A stretch of 5,879 nt of DNA from Candidatus Binatia bacterium. Lineage in GTDB: Bacteria; Desulfobacterota_B; Binatia; UBA9968. Positions 1 through 5,122 of this stretch are shown piece after piece. Below the pieces are notes generated by a model. It worked only from the letters and a program-made list of their open reading frames with translations, was not told the origin of the DNA and ran no database searches. A program made the translations under genes and the position numbers. The stretch lies in the NCBI GenBank assembly GCA_025922795.1, contig JAICHC010000204.1:1-5879 (forward strand), given 5' to 3'. Numbering within the stretch: position 1 is the first letter of the stretch; each line of letters starts with the position of its first letter.

Positions 1-425
1 GCATCTGGTCGAAGGTCGGTGTCGTCTTCCTGCTGACTTTCTTTCTGAACTTCTTCAACACGTATACCGGCATGCGCCAGATGGATCAGGAATACGTCGA
101 CCTTGCCAGGCTCATGCGCGTGCGCGGGTTGAAATTGACTTTCCGCGTCATCCTGCCGGCGATCTCCCCCTATGTTTTTACCGGGATTAGAACGAGCATC
201 CCGTTCTCGGTCATTGGCGCCATCGTCGGTGAGTTTATCGCCGCAACCGAAGGGGTCGGTTTTTTTATCCGGCTTTCGGCTGGGATCTTCCGCACCGCGG
301 ATGTCTTTGTCGGCATCATCGTTCTCATGTTCCTGGTAATTATTATGGACAAGATCGCCGGGATGATAGAAAAGCGGGTTTTAAGATGGCAGATACAATC
401 GGAACATGTGGGAGTTCAAGGATAG
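1..425 (+). CDS. ABC transporter permease, SsuC/TauC-like, 5'-truncated
   Basis: This is the C-terminal part of an inner-membrane permease of a binding-protein-dependent importer. The reading frame is open from base 3, so the start lies outside the window; 140 residues remain, roughly half of the usual 250-280. Seen in the fragment: a hydrophobic segment at residues 5-18, the cytoplasmic EAA-like loop at about 33-52 (DLARLMRVRG followed by ILP), which couples to the ATPase in this family, then hydrophobic segments at about 65-80 and 101-115, and a basic amphipathic tail ending near RWQIQSEHVG. The loop and the phrase GAIVGEFIAATEGVGFFI are typical of the nitrate/taurine/sulfonate permease branch. 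The stop (423-425) is 13 bases before the first binding-protein gene and overlaps that gene's ribosome-site region, so the two are almost certainly co-transcribed. Family assignment is firm; the substrate is not known. Confidence 0.92.
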   Translation, partial: IWSKVGVVFLLTFFLNFFNTYTGMRQMDQEYVDLARLMRVRGLKLTFRVILPAISPYVFTGIRTSIPFSVIGAIVGEFIAATEGVGFFIRLSAGIFRTADVFVGIIVLMFLVIIMDKIAGMIEKRVLRWQIQSEHVGVQG

Positions 426-427
426 AA

Positions 428-432
428 AGGAG
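428..432 (+). promoter_or_regulatory. Ribosome binding site of first binding-protein gene
   Basis: AGGAG lies six bases before the ATG at 439. It decides the start: an in-frame ATG at 406 would lie inside the permease gene without such a site and would put MWEFKDRKELA before the signal peptide. The same sequence, GAAAGGAGTT(G/A)GCAATGCA, precedes the second paralog, which supports this choice. Confidence 0.85.
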
Positions 433-438
433 TTGGCA

Positions 439-1500
439 ATGCAGAACGGGAACAGGTTTCAACCGATTTCGGTAATTTGGGTCGCGCTGCTCTTTTCGGT
501 TGCAGTGGTGCCGCAGGCCAAGGCTCAACAGAAGGATATGCCCGAGGTCACGATCGCGACCGCGGTGTCGAACATGGCATTTAGCGCGCTATGGGTTGCC
601 GAGCAGCTCAAATACTTCGAACAAGAAGGCGTGCGCGCCAAAATCACTTCCGCCGGCGGGGGGTCTACGTGTCAGTCCGCCGTTGTCGGCCGTTCCTTGA
701 ACTTCTGTGCATCCAGCTCCGAAGGCCTGGTGCTAGCGTACGTCGAGGGCGCGCCATTGGTAGCAATACAGGCTCATAATCGGGCTCTGACTCTTAGCTT
801 AGCCGTTCGGAAAGAGATCGCCGACAAATTCAAGCTCACGCGGAAAAGCCCTCTCAGTGCCCGGCTTAAGGTTCTATCTCAGCTCGGCCCCATCGGCGCA
901 ACAAGCCCGGGCGCCGTTTCCGAACAGATTTTTAAATTTCTCGTATCCAAAGCCGGCGGCGACCCATCCAAGCTCAAGTTCGTATACCTGGGCGGCCCTC
1001 AGATGCCTCCATCCTTGATGAACAATGTCATCGATGCCTTCGCTCTTTCTCCACCTTCCGCGGAAATAACCGAGGCTGCTGGGAAAGGCTACGTGCTTAT
1101 TCCTCTCGGCCTTGGCGAGGTACCCGAGCTCACCGATTACCCCTACGAAGTGCTGATGGCGAGGCCCGATTACGTCGAAAACAACCGTAAGATCGCGACC
1201 GCCGTGGCGCGCGCGATTTCCCGCGGCGGCGCTCTTTTTCATACCAAGCCGGAAGCCGCTAAGGCCGCCCTGCGGGCGCATAAGTTTTCCAACGCTAGCA
1301 AGCTGGACCAGAAAGTCTTCGATTTGTCCTTCGATACGGTCAAGCCGGCCATGCCGCGTTGGGGCAATATGGACTCGGCGGGCTGGAAAAAAGTTCTCGA
1401 CTTTTCGATCGGCGCGGGCATTGTGAAAGATCCCAAAAGAGCGCCCTCCGTTGACGAAGGCCTGCTCTGGACCAACAAGTTTGTCGGCAAACCGTCGTGA
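439..1500 (+). CDS. ABC transporter substrate-binding protein, NMT1/SsuA-like (paralog 1)
   Basis: A periplasmic solute receptor that would deliver ligand to the permease encoded just upstream. With the ATG at 439 it has 353 residues, normal for the family. Residues 1-29 form a Sec signal peptide (hydrophobic core at about 12-25, cleavage expected after AKA, before QQKD); there is no lipobox cysteine, so the mature protein should be soluble. The mature chain starts with the family's usual opening, PEVTIATAVSNMAFSALW, where such proteins begin lobe I, and continues with AEQLKYFEQEGV and SAGGGS, then the ligand-cleft region around GATSPGAVSEQ (153-163) and YLGGPQMP. The only cysteines I see are C78 and C90, a possible disulfide. 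The family covers sulfonate, taurine, nitrate, aromatic and pyrimidine ligands; the ligand cannot be read from the sequence. The gene follows the permease by 13 bases. It is about 81% identical by hand count to the next gene, with no gaps. Confidence 0.93.
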   Translation: MQNGNRFQPISVIWVALLFSVAVVPQAKAQQKDMPEVTIATAVSNMAFSALWVAEQLKYFEQEGVRAKITSAGGGSTCQSAVVGRSLNFCASSSEGLVLAYVEGAPLVAIQAHNRALTLSLAVRKEIADKFKLTRKSPLSARLKVLSQLGPIGATSPGAVSEQIFKFLVSKAGGDPSKLKFVYLGGPQMPPSLMNNVIDAFALSPPSAEITEAAGKGYVLIPLGLGEVPELTDYPYEVLMARPDYVENNRKIATAVARAISRGGALFHTKPEAAKAALRAHKFSNASKLDQKVFDLSFDTVKPAMPRWGNMDSAGWKKVLDFSIGAGIVKDPKRAPSVDEGLLWTNKFVGKPS

Positions 1501-1722
1501 GCGGCACGGCTTCGTTAAATTGCTTATGTGCCGAGAGCAGCTGACTTCCTTCGGGCCGGTTTCATCGCGAAAATGGTCAATTGAGAATTGCTGAGGGCGA
1601 AACCTGAGAGTTCTGAGAAACTGCTTCGGCGGCGAAGCGCAAGATCATTAGCTGAGACTGGGCCGCGTAGTCGGCGCAAAAAAATTCGTCTCGCAGTCAG
1701 TGCCACGATTTTTGCGTCGCGG

Positions 1723-1752
1723 CGATGGTAAGCACAATCGGAACGTATAGGA
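1723..1752 (+). pseudogene. Possible remnant of a permease C-terminus
   Basis: Read in the frame of the codon at 1723, this stretch gives RW-stop-AQSERIG. The true permease tail at 384-413 gives RWQIQSEHVG. The DNA shares GATGG and the 11-base run ACAATCGGAAC (395-405 and 1734-1744), at nearly the same distance from the downstream ATG (two bases shorter here). The simplest reading is that the unit that was duplicated carried the end of the permease gene, which has since decayed. Farther upstream I could not follow the similarity, so chance or conservation of a leader alone remains possible. Confidence 0.4.
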
Positions 1753-1764
1753 TTCACAATTGAA

Positions 1765-1769
1765 AGGAG
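1765..1769 (+). promoter_or_regulatory. Ribosome binding site of second binding-protein gene
   Basis: AGGAG six bases before the ATG at 1776. The surrounding leader is nearly identical to that of paralog 1, including the spacing to the start codon. Confidence 0.85.
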
Positions 1770-1775
1770 TTAGCA

Positions 1776-2837
1776 ATGCAAGGCCGCAATAGGCGTCATT
1801 CAACTTCAGCCATCTTCGCAACGGTGCTTTTGTTCGCCGTGCTGGTTTCACACGCTAAGGCGCAACAAAAAGATATGCCCGAGGTCACGATCGCGACCGC
1901 CGTATCGAACATGGCGTTTAGCGCGCTGTGGATAGCAGAGCAACTCAAATACTTCGAACAAGAAGGTGTGCGCGTCAAAATCACTTCCGCCGGCGGTGGC
2001 TCACCCTGTCAGTCGGCGGTGGTGGGGAGATCGGTGAATTTCTGCGCATCGACATCCGAGGGCTTGGTGCTCGCCCATGTCGAGCAAGCGCCGCTCCTGG
2101 GGATTCAAAGCCACAACCGAACGCTGACTTTGAGCGTCGCGGTTCGAAAGGAAATTGCCGACAAGCACAAACTGACGCGAAAAAGCCCGCTCAACGCGCG
2201 GTTAAAATTGCTATCGCAACTCGGCACGATCGGCGCCACTAGTCCCGGCGCCGCATCGGAACAGATTTTCAAGTTTCTCGTGACCAAATCCGGGGGCGAC
2301 CCCAGTAAGCTCAAGTTCGTTTATCTAGGAGGGCCTCAGTTGCCTTCATCGCTGATGAACGGCGTGATTGATGCATTCGCTCTCTCGCCGCCGTCCGCGG
2401 AAGTGACGGAAGCCGCCGGCAAGGGTTACGTGCTGATCCCGCTCGGACTCGGCGAAGTACCGGAACTGACCGACTATCCGTATGAAGTGCTAATGGCGCG
2501 GCCCGATTACGCCGAGGCCAATAGGAAGATTGCGACGGCCGTGGCCCGGGCGATTTCCCGCGGCGGCGCGCTCTTTCACAGTAAGCCGGAGGAGGCGAAA
2601 TCGGCTCTCAGGGCCCATCGTTTCTCAAATCCGGGGAAATTGGACCAGAAGGTTTTTGATTTAGCTTTCGATACCATTAAGCCGGCGATGCCGCGGTGGG
2701 GAAATATGTCGGCTGAAGGGTGGAAAAAAGTTATCAATTTTGCCGCCGGCGCCGGCATCATCAAAGACAAATCGCAAACGCCGTCCGCCGAGGAAGGAGT
2801 CCTCTGGACAAACAAGTTTGTCGGCAAGCCTTTATGA
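1776..2837 (+). CDS. ABC transporter substrate-binding protein, NMT1/SsuA-like (paralog 2)
   Basis: The second periplasmic solute receptor of the tandem pair, also 353 residues. It has a Sec signal peptide of 29 residues ending in AKA before QQKD, no lipobox, and the same mature architecture as paralog 1. By hand alignment about 49 of 323 mature residues differ (around 85% identity), against 18 of the first 30 in the signal-peptide region. Residues 211-245 are identical in both, and so are C78 and C90. Most changes are conservative (V/I, S/T, L/V); the less conservative ones include T77P, Y101H, G104Q, F131H, A273E and a cluster at 331-334 near the C-terminus. Both copies are intact and look selected for function, so this is not a decaying duplicate. 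A separate ligand preference or a different expression level could explain its retention. No permease or ATPase follows; a terminator closes the unit 33 bases after the stop. Confidence 0.93.
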   Translation: MQGRNRRHSTSAIFATVLLFAVLVSHAKAQQKDMPEVTIATAVSNMAFSALWIAEQLKYFEQEGVRVKITSAGGGSPCQSAVVGRSVNFCASTSEGLVLAHVEQAPLLGIQSHNRTLTLSVAVRKEIADKHKLTRKSPLNARLKLLSQLGTIGATSPGAASEQIFKFLVTKSGGDPSKLKFVYLGGPQLPSSLMNGVIDAFALSPPSAEVTEAAGKGYVLIPLGLGEVPELTDYPYEVLMARPDYAEANRKIATAVARAISRGGALFHSKPEEAKSALRAHRFSNPGKLDQKVFDLAFDTIKPAMPRWGNMSAEGWKKVINFAAGAGIIKDKSQTPSAEEGVLWTNKFVGKPL

Positions 2838-2870
2838 CCGGCACGGCTTAGGTCGAGCTGCCACAAGCTT

Positions 2871-2909
2871 TGGAGCGCCCTCAAGATTTCCTGAGGGCGC
2901 TCCATTTTT
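2871..2909 (+). terminator. Rho-independent terminator after the binding-protein genes
   Basis: A perfect 12-pair GC-rich stem, GGAGCGCCCTCA (2872-2883) with TGAGGGCGCTCC (2892-2903), extended by one T-A pair (2871/2904), has an eight-base loop and is followed by TTTTT at 2905-2909. The T-run is only on the plus-strand side, so it should stop transcription from the importer genes before they run into the convergent block, and not the reverse. Confidence 0.93.
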
Positions 2910-2963
2910 ACCCCAAATTCAATCTGCGACTTGCAATTGACATTCGCTGAGAGCAAAGCACGC

Positions 2964-3629
2964 TCAGCGATACCCCATCGCGCCGAGAAACTGTTTCAAC
3001 GAAGTAAATTTCAGATAAGGATTGGACTTTTTCTGCTCGCCAATCGTCGCGTGCGGCAGCCGCGCGTAGTTGTGGCCGGGGAAGAGAATTGTGTCGTCCG
3101 GTAGCGCCGCCAACTTTTGCGTCAGGCTGTAATACATCTGTTCTGCGTTGCCGCCGGGAAAATCCACTCGTCCGCAAGCGTCGATGAAAAGTGTGTCGCC
3201 GGAGACTATACGGCCATCAACGAGAAAACATTGCGATCCTGGCGTATGCCCAGGCGTATGCAGCAATTGAATCTCGACGCCGCCGACATCGATTTTGTCG
3301 CCGCTGTCAGTCTTCATAAGATCTGATGGCGCCAGCCCCTTCAGCCCATCAGCCTCGGCCTTATGCACAACCACTTTTGCTTTGCACTTGCTCAGAAGTT
3401 CAGAAACGCCAGGTATATCGACATTCGCGAACCGCCCACCGATATGATCGGGATGCGTGTGCGTAACAAAGGCATGGGTGATTTCGATGTCGTCTTCGGC
3501 GGCGATCTTGAGGATCGTGTCGATTTCCCATGCCGCATCGACAACGGCGACCTTGCGCGTCTCCTGTGAGCCGATCAGGTAGACATAATTCTGCATCGGC
3601 CCGATCTCGATCTGCTTGAAATACAACAT
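2964..3629 (-). CDS. MBL-fold metallo-hydrolase, ETHE1/YcbL-like
   Basis: A short cytoplasmic metallo-beta-lactamase-fold enzyme of 221 residues. Metal ligands are visible in the expected order: THTHPDH (H57, H59, D61, H62), HTPGHTPG (H128), SGDTLF (D145) and FPGH (H186). The segment ACGRVDFPGG at 151-160 resembles the CGRTDF motif of persulfide dioxygenases (ETHE1) and the GRTDFPGG motif of YcbL-type glyoxalases. The C-terminal glutathione-binding domain of classical glyoxalase II is absent at this length. Possible reactions are therefore glutathione persulfide oxidation to sulfite or thioester hydrolysis; the motifs alone do not decide. The rhodanese gene directly upstream favours the sulfur role. 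I chose the ATG at 3629; in-frame TTG codons at 3638 and 3635 would add two or three residues, and no start has a clear ribosome site. The gene is the last of the minus-strand run and converges on the importer genes. Confidence 0.88.
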   Translation of the reverse strand: MLYFKQIEIGPMQNYVYLIGSQETRKVAVVDAAWEIDTILKIAAEDDIEITHAFVTHTHPDHIGGRFANVDIPGVSELLSKCKAKVVVHKAEADGLKGLAPSDLMKTDSGDKIDVGGVEIQLLHTPGHTPGSQCFLVDGRIVSGDTLFIDACGRVDFPGGNAEQMYYSLTQKLAALPDDTILFPGHNYARLPHATIGEQKKSNPYLKFTSLKQFLGAMGYR

Positions 3630-3654
3630 AGGCAACAATTAAAGGTTCACAATT

Positions 3655-3732
3655 AAAAAGTAAAAATTATCGGAGAATAGCAACGCACCCACGGCGCATC
3701 CGGATTTTTTTAATTTTGCCTTTTTACTTTTT
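3655..3732. repeat. Inverted copies of AAAAAGTAAAAA in the rhodanese/MBL spacer
   Basis: AAAAAGTAAAAA at 3655-3666 has an exact reverse complement, TTTTTACTTTTT, at 3721-3732, with 54 bases between. The second arm is part of the 23-base repeat at the end of the rhodanese gene. The arms are pure A/T-rich purine/pyrimidine tracts, so a stable hairpin is doubtful; a shared dispersed element is as likely. On the minus strand GATAAT at 3671-3666 is a possible -10 element for the MBL gene, but no matching -35 was found. Confidence 0.5.
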
Positions 3733-3741
3733 ACTTTTGCC
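3719..3741 (-). repeat. 23-base A-rich direct repeat, copy 1 (3' end of rhodanese gene)
   Basis: On the minus strand the unit is GGC, AAAAGT, AAAAAGT, AAAAAGG in order. It is identical over all 23 bases to 5100-5122. Here it encodes the last residues GKSKK and the TAA stop of the rhodanese. A looser unit (GGCAAAATTAAAAAAA on the minus strand) follows it directly at about 3704-3720. Confidence 0.85.
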
Positions 3742-4167
3742 TTTGAGCGACTCGTAGCTCACCTCGTCGCCGTTATCATTACTCACCGGCAGTCCCGAGC
3801 CAGCCCAGCCGACCGCGCTCACATTGCCCATTTGGTCGCGCATGCCGCCGAAGCCGCCGAGCATGTTCGAAACATCCTGAAATCCGGCCTGCTGCAGCAA
3901 ACCCGCCGCGGCGCTGGAACGCGGCCCTGCCTGGCACCCGACGATGATTTTCTTGTCGCGGGAAAAATTCGCCTCGATGACCGTGACGAAATTTTCATTG
4001 ACCATCATGCCGCGCGCCGGATCCGGAAAGGCGACGGGAATGTTCACCGCCCCTTGCGGATGCCCACTTGCAAATTCGCGCTCCGTGCGCACGTCGATGT
4101 AAACAGCGCTTGTATCATTGTTCAGAATATCGTGCGCCTGTTGTGGCGTGACTTCTTTGATAGCCAT
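3724..4167 (-). CDS. Single-domain rhodanese-like sulfurtransferase
   Basis: A cytoplasmic rhodanese of 147 residues that should carry sulfane sulfur as a cysteine persulfide. The N-terminal signature YIDVRTEREFASGHPQGAVNIP spans residues 23-44. The active loop is C78-Q-A-G-P-R-S, matching the CxxGxR(S/T) pattern of catalytically active members, so it is not one of the cysteine-less regulatory forms. LLQQAGFQDVSNMLGGFGGM (89-108) is the usual closing helix and strand. There is no signal peptide. The ATG at 4167 is preferred because GAGG lies six bases upstream (4174-4177); a GTG at 4179 would overlap that site. The C-terminal tail after about residue 120 is polar and ends GKSKK, encoded by a 23-base repeat also found at the end of the adenosyltransferase gene. 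The MBL hydrolase follows 94 bases downstream; rhodanese and ETHE1-type enzymes are frequent partners, even fused, in persulfide metabolism. Confidence 0.92.
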   Translation of the reverse strand: MAIKEVTPQQAHDILNNDTSAVYIDVRTEREFASGHPQGAVNIPVAFPDPARGMMVNENFVTVIEANFSRDKKIIVGCQAGPRSSAAAGLLQQAGFQDVSNMLGGFGGMRDQMGNVSAVGWAGSGLPVSNDNGDEVSYESLKGKSKK

Positions 4168-4188
4168 GTACAACCTCACTGGAATGTT

Positions 4189-4261
4189 GGAGTACTGGAG
4201 TGGCGGAGTATTGGGTAAATCAGATCAACACTCCACTACTCCATCACTCCATTTACCCAAT
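4189..4261. repeat. Imperfect inverted repeat with TGGAGT units between fabI and the rhodanese gene
   Basis: GGAGT-type units at 4189-4212 (GGAGTACTGGAGTGGCGGAG, then TATT) match the reverse complement of 4227-4250 at 19 of 24 positions. An overlapping perfect 11-base pair, ATTGGGTAAAT at 4210-4220 and ATTTACCCAAT at 4251-4261, ends three bases from the fabI stop. The two pairings compete, so the transcript could form either of two hairpins. There is no T-run on the minus strand after either, so an intrinsic terminator is not supported. The unit looks like a dispersed intergenic element. Confidence 0.7.
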
Positions 4262-4264
4262 CTC

Positions 4265-5035
4265 TCACATTCCCATAATATTGTATCCGGCATCTACATG
4301 CAGCACCTCGCCAGTGACGGCACTGCCCAGGTCACTACAAAGAAACAGCGCCGTTTTGCCGACTTCTTCCGCGTCGATGTTGCGTTTGAGCGGCGCGCGT
4401 CCAGCGACGTGATGCAGCATGGATTTGAAATCCGAGATTCCCGCAGCCGCTAGAGTTCGTAGCGGTCCGGCGGAGATGGCGTTGACGCGAATCCCTTTCG
4501 GACCGAGATCGTGCGCCAAATAACGGACACTCGCCTCCAGCGCCGCCTTGGCGACGCCCATGACATTGTAATTTGGAATCACTTTTTCCGAGCCCATATA
4601 GGTAAGCGTGAGAATCGATCCGTTGCGACCTTCCATCAACGGCGCCGCCCGCTGGGCCAACGCAACCAGCGAATAAGCGCTAACGTCCATGGCCAGGTGG
4701 AAGCCGGCGCGGCTGGTTTGCGCATAGGGATTCGACAAGTCTTCCTTATTGGCGAAGGCGATGGCGTGAATCAGGATATCGATAGCACCCCATTCTTGTT
4801 TGAGCGTGGAGAAAACCTTTTCGACCTCGTCATCCTTGGTGACGTCGCAAGGCAAAATAATCTTCGAGCCGACGCCCTCGGCCAAAGGCCGCACGCGCTT
4901 CTCCAGGATTTCCCCGGCAAAAGTGAACGCCAGCTCCGCACCCTGGGCGTGAAATGCCTCCGAGATCGCCCAGGCGATGCTGCGCTCGTTGGCGACGCCG
5001 AAAATCGCCGCCTTCTTACCGTCCAATAACCCCAT
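4265..5035 (-). CDS. fabI: Enoyl-[acyl-carrier-protein] reductase (NADH)
   Basis: FabI reduces trans-2-enoyl-ACP in the last step of each fatty acid elongation cycle, in the cytoplasm, as a homotetramer in known members. Its 256 residues match the usual length. Seen: the modified dinucleotide-binding loop GVANERSIAWAI (13-24), CDVT (63-66), HAIAFANKEDL (90-100), and the catalytic set Y146, Y156 and K163 in YMGSEKVIPNYNVMGVAK, at the same positions as in Escherichia coli FabI. ISAGPLRTLAAAGI (187-200) is the substrate-loop region and HVDAGYNIMGM is the standard end. Position 93 is Ala instead of the Gly of E. coli; Ala is also found in triclosan-sensitive homologs such as that of Staphylococcus aureus, so it does not imply resistance. 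GGAGG (5043-5047) seven bases upstream fixes the ATG. It lies between the adenosyltransferase (69 bases) and the rhodanese (97 bases), all on the same strand. Confidence 0.97.
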   Translation of the reverse strand: MGLLDGKKAAIFGVANERSIAWAISEAFHAQGAELAFTFAGEILEKRVRPLAEGVGSKIILPCDVTKDDEVEKVFSTLKQEWGAIDILIHAIAFANKEDLSNPYAQTSRAGFHLAMDVSAYSLVALAQRAAPLMEGRNGSILTLTYMGSEKVIPNYNVMGVAKAALEASVRYLAHDLGPKGIRVNAISAGPLRTLAAAGISDFKSMLHHVAGRAPLKRNIDAEEVGKTALFLCSDLGSAVTGEVLHVDAGYNIMGM

Positions 5036-5042
5036 CCGTAAA

Positions 5043-5047
5043 CCTCC
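5043..5047 (-). promoter_or_regulatory. Ribosome binding site of fabI
   Basis: GGAGG on the minus strand, seven bases before the ATG at 5035. It is the strongest ribosome site of the minus-strand block; the genes on either side have weaker or no visible sites. Confidence 0.85.
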
Positions 5048-5099
5048 GTCGTTGCTACTGTAAGACCGTCGCGAACAATGTGCCTTTTCCGCTCTTTTA

Positions 5100-5122
5100 C
5101 CTTTTTACTTTTTACTTTTGCC
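5100..5122 (-). repeat. 23-base A-rich direct repeat, copy 2 (3' end of adenosyltransferase gene)
   Basis: Identical over 23 bases to 3719-3741, and read in the same frame, giving GKSKK and TAA at the end of the adenosyltransferase. Degenerate units continue downstream on the minus strand (GGTAAAAGAGCGGAAAAGG, about 5083-5101), so the mRNA after the stop is a purine-rich tract before the fabI leader. Confidence 0.85.

Larger units (their letters stand above)
1501..1775 (+). other. Spacer between the two binding-protein genes, with hairpins
   Basis: These 275 bases hold no convincing gene. Two hairpins are visible. One is GCTTCG/CGAAGC at 1623-1638 with a four-base loop. The other is an 11-pair stem, 1672-1682 with 1709-1719 (CGGCGCAAAAA against TTTTTGCGTCG, one G-U pair). 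Neither is followed by a T-run on the plus strand, so neither looks like a standard terminator. A short palindrome, CAATTGAGAATTG, lies near 1574-1586. The last 50 bases resemble the end of the permease gene and the leader of paralog 1. I found no good sigma-70 promoter, so paralog 2 may depend on read-through or on a promoter type I cannot recognise. Confidence 0.5.

Noticed and set aside
406..438. Earlier in-frame ATG for the first binding protein
   Set aside because: It would overlap the permease gene, add a charged stretch before the signal peptide and ignore the AGGAG six bases before 439; paralog 2 supports the later start.
874..1281. Open frame on the minus strand, 135 codons
   Set aside because: It lies wholly opposite the first binding-protein gene, has no recognisable domain and follows from GC-rich codon use.
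3666..3671. Promoter for the MBL gene with GATAAT as -10
   Set aside because: No acceptable -35 hexamer lies 16-18 bases upstream, and such A/T-rich hexamers are expected by chance in this spacer.
3655..3741. A-rich repeats as a CRISPR array
   Set aside because: The units are short, low in complexity, partly inverted and lack regular unique spacers; no cas gene is present.
4645..4770. FabI Ala93 as a triclosan-resistance change
   Set aside because: Substitutions of Gly93 matter in E. coli, but Ala is the native residue in sensitive FabI proteins such as that of S. aureus.
4511..5029. Open frame on the plus strand, 172 codons
   Set aside because: It is the antisense of fabI, whose catalytic residues and ribosome site are clear; the product resembles no family.
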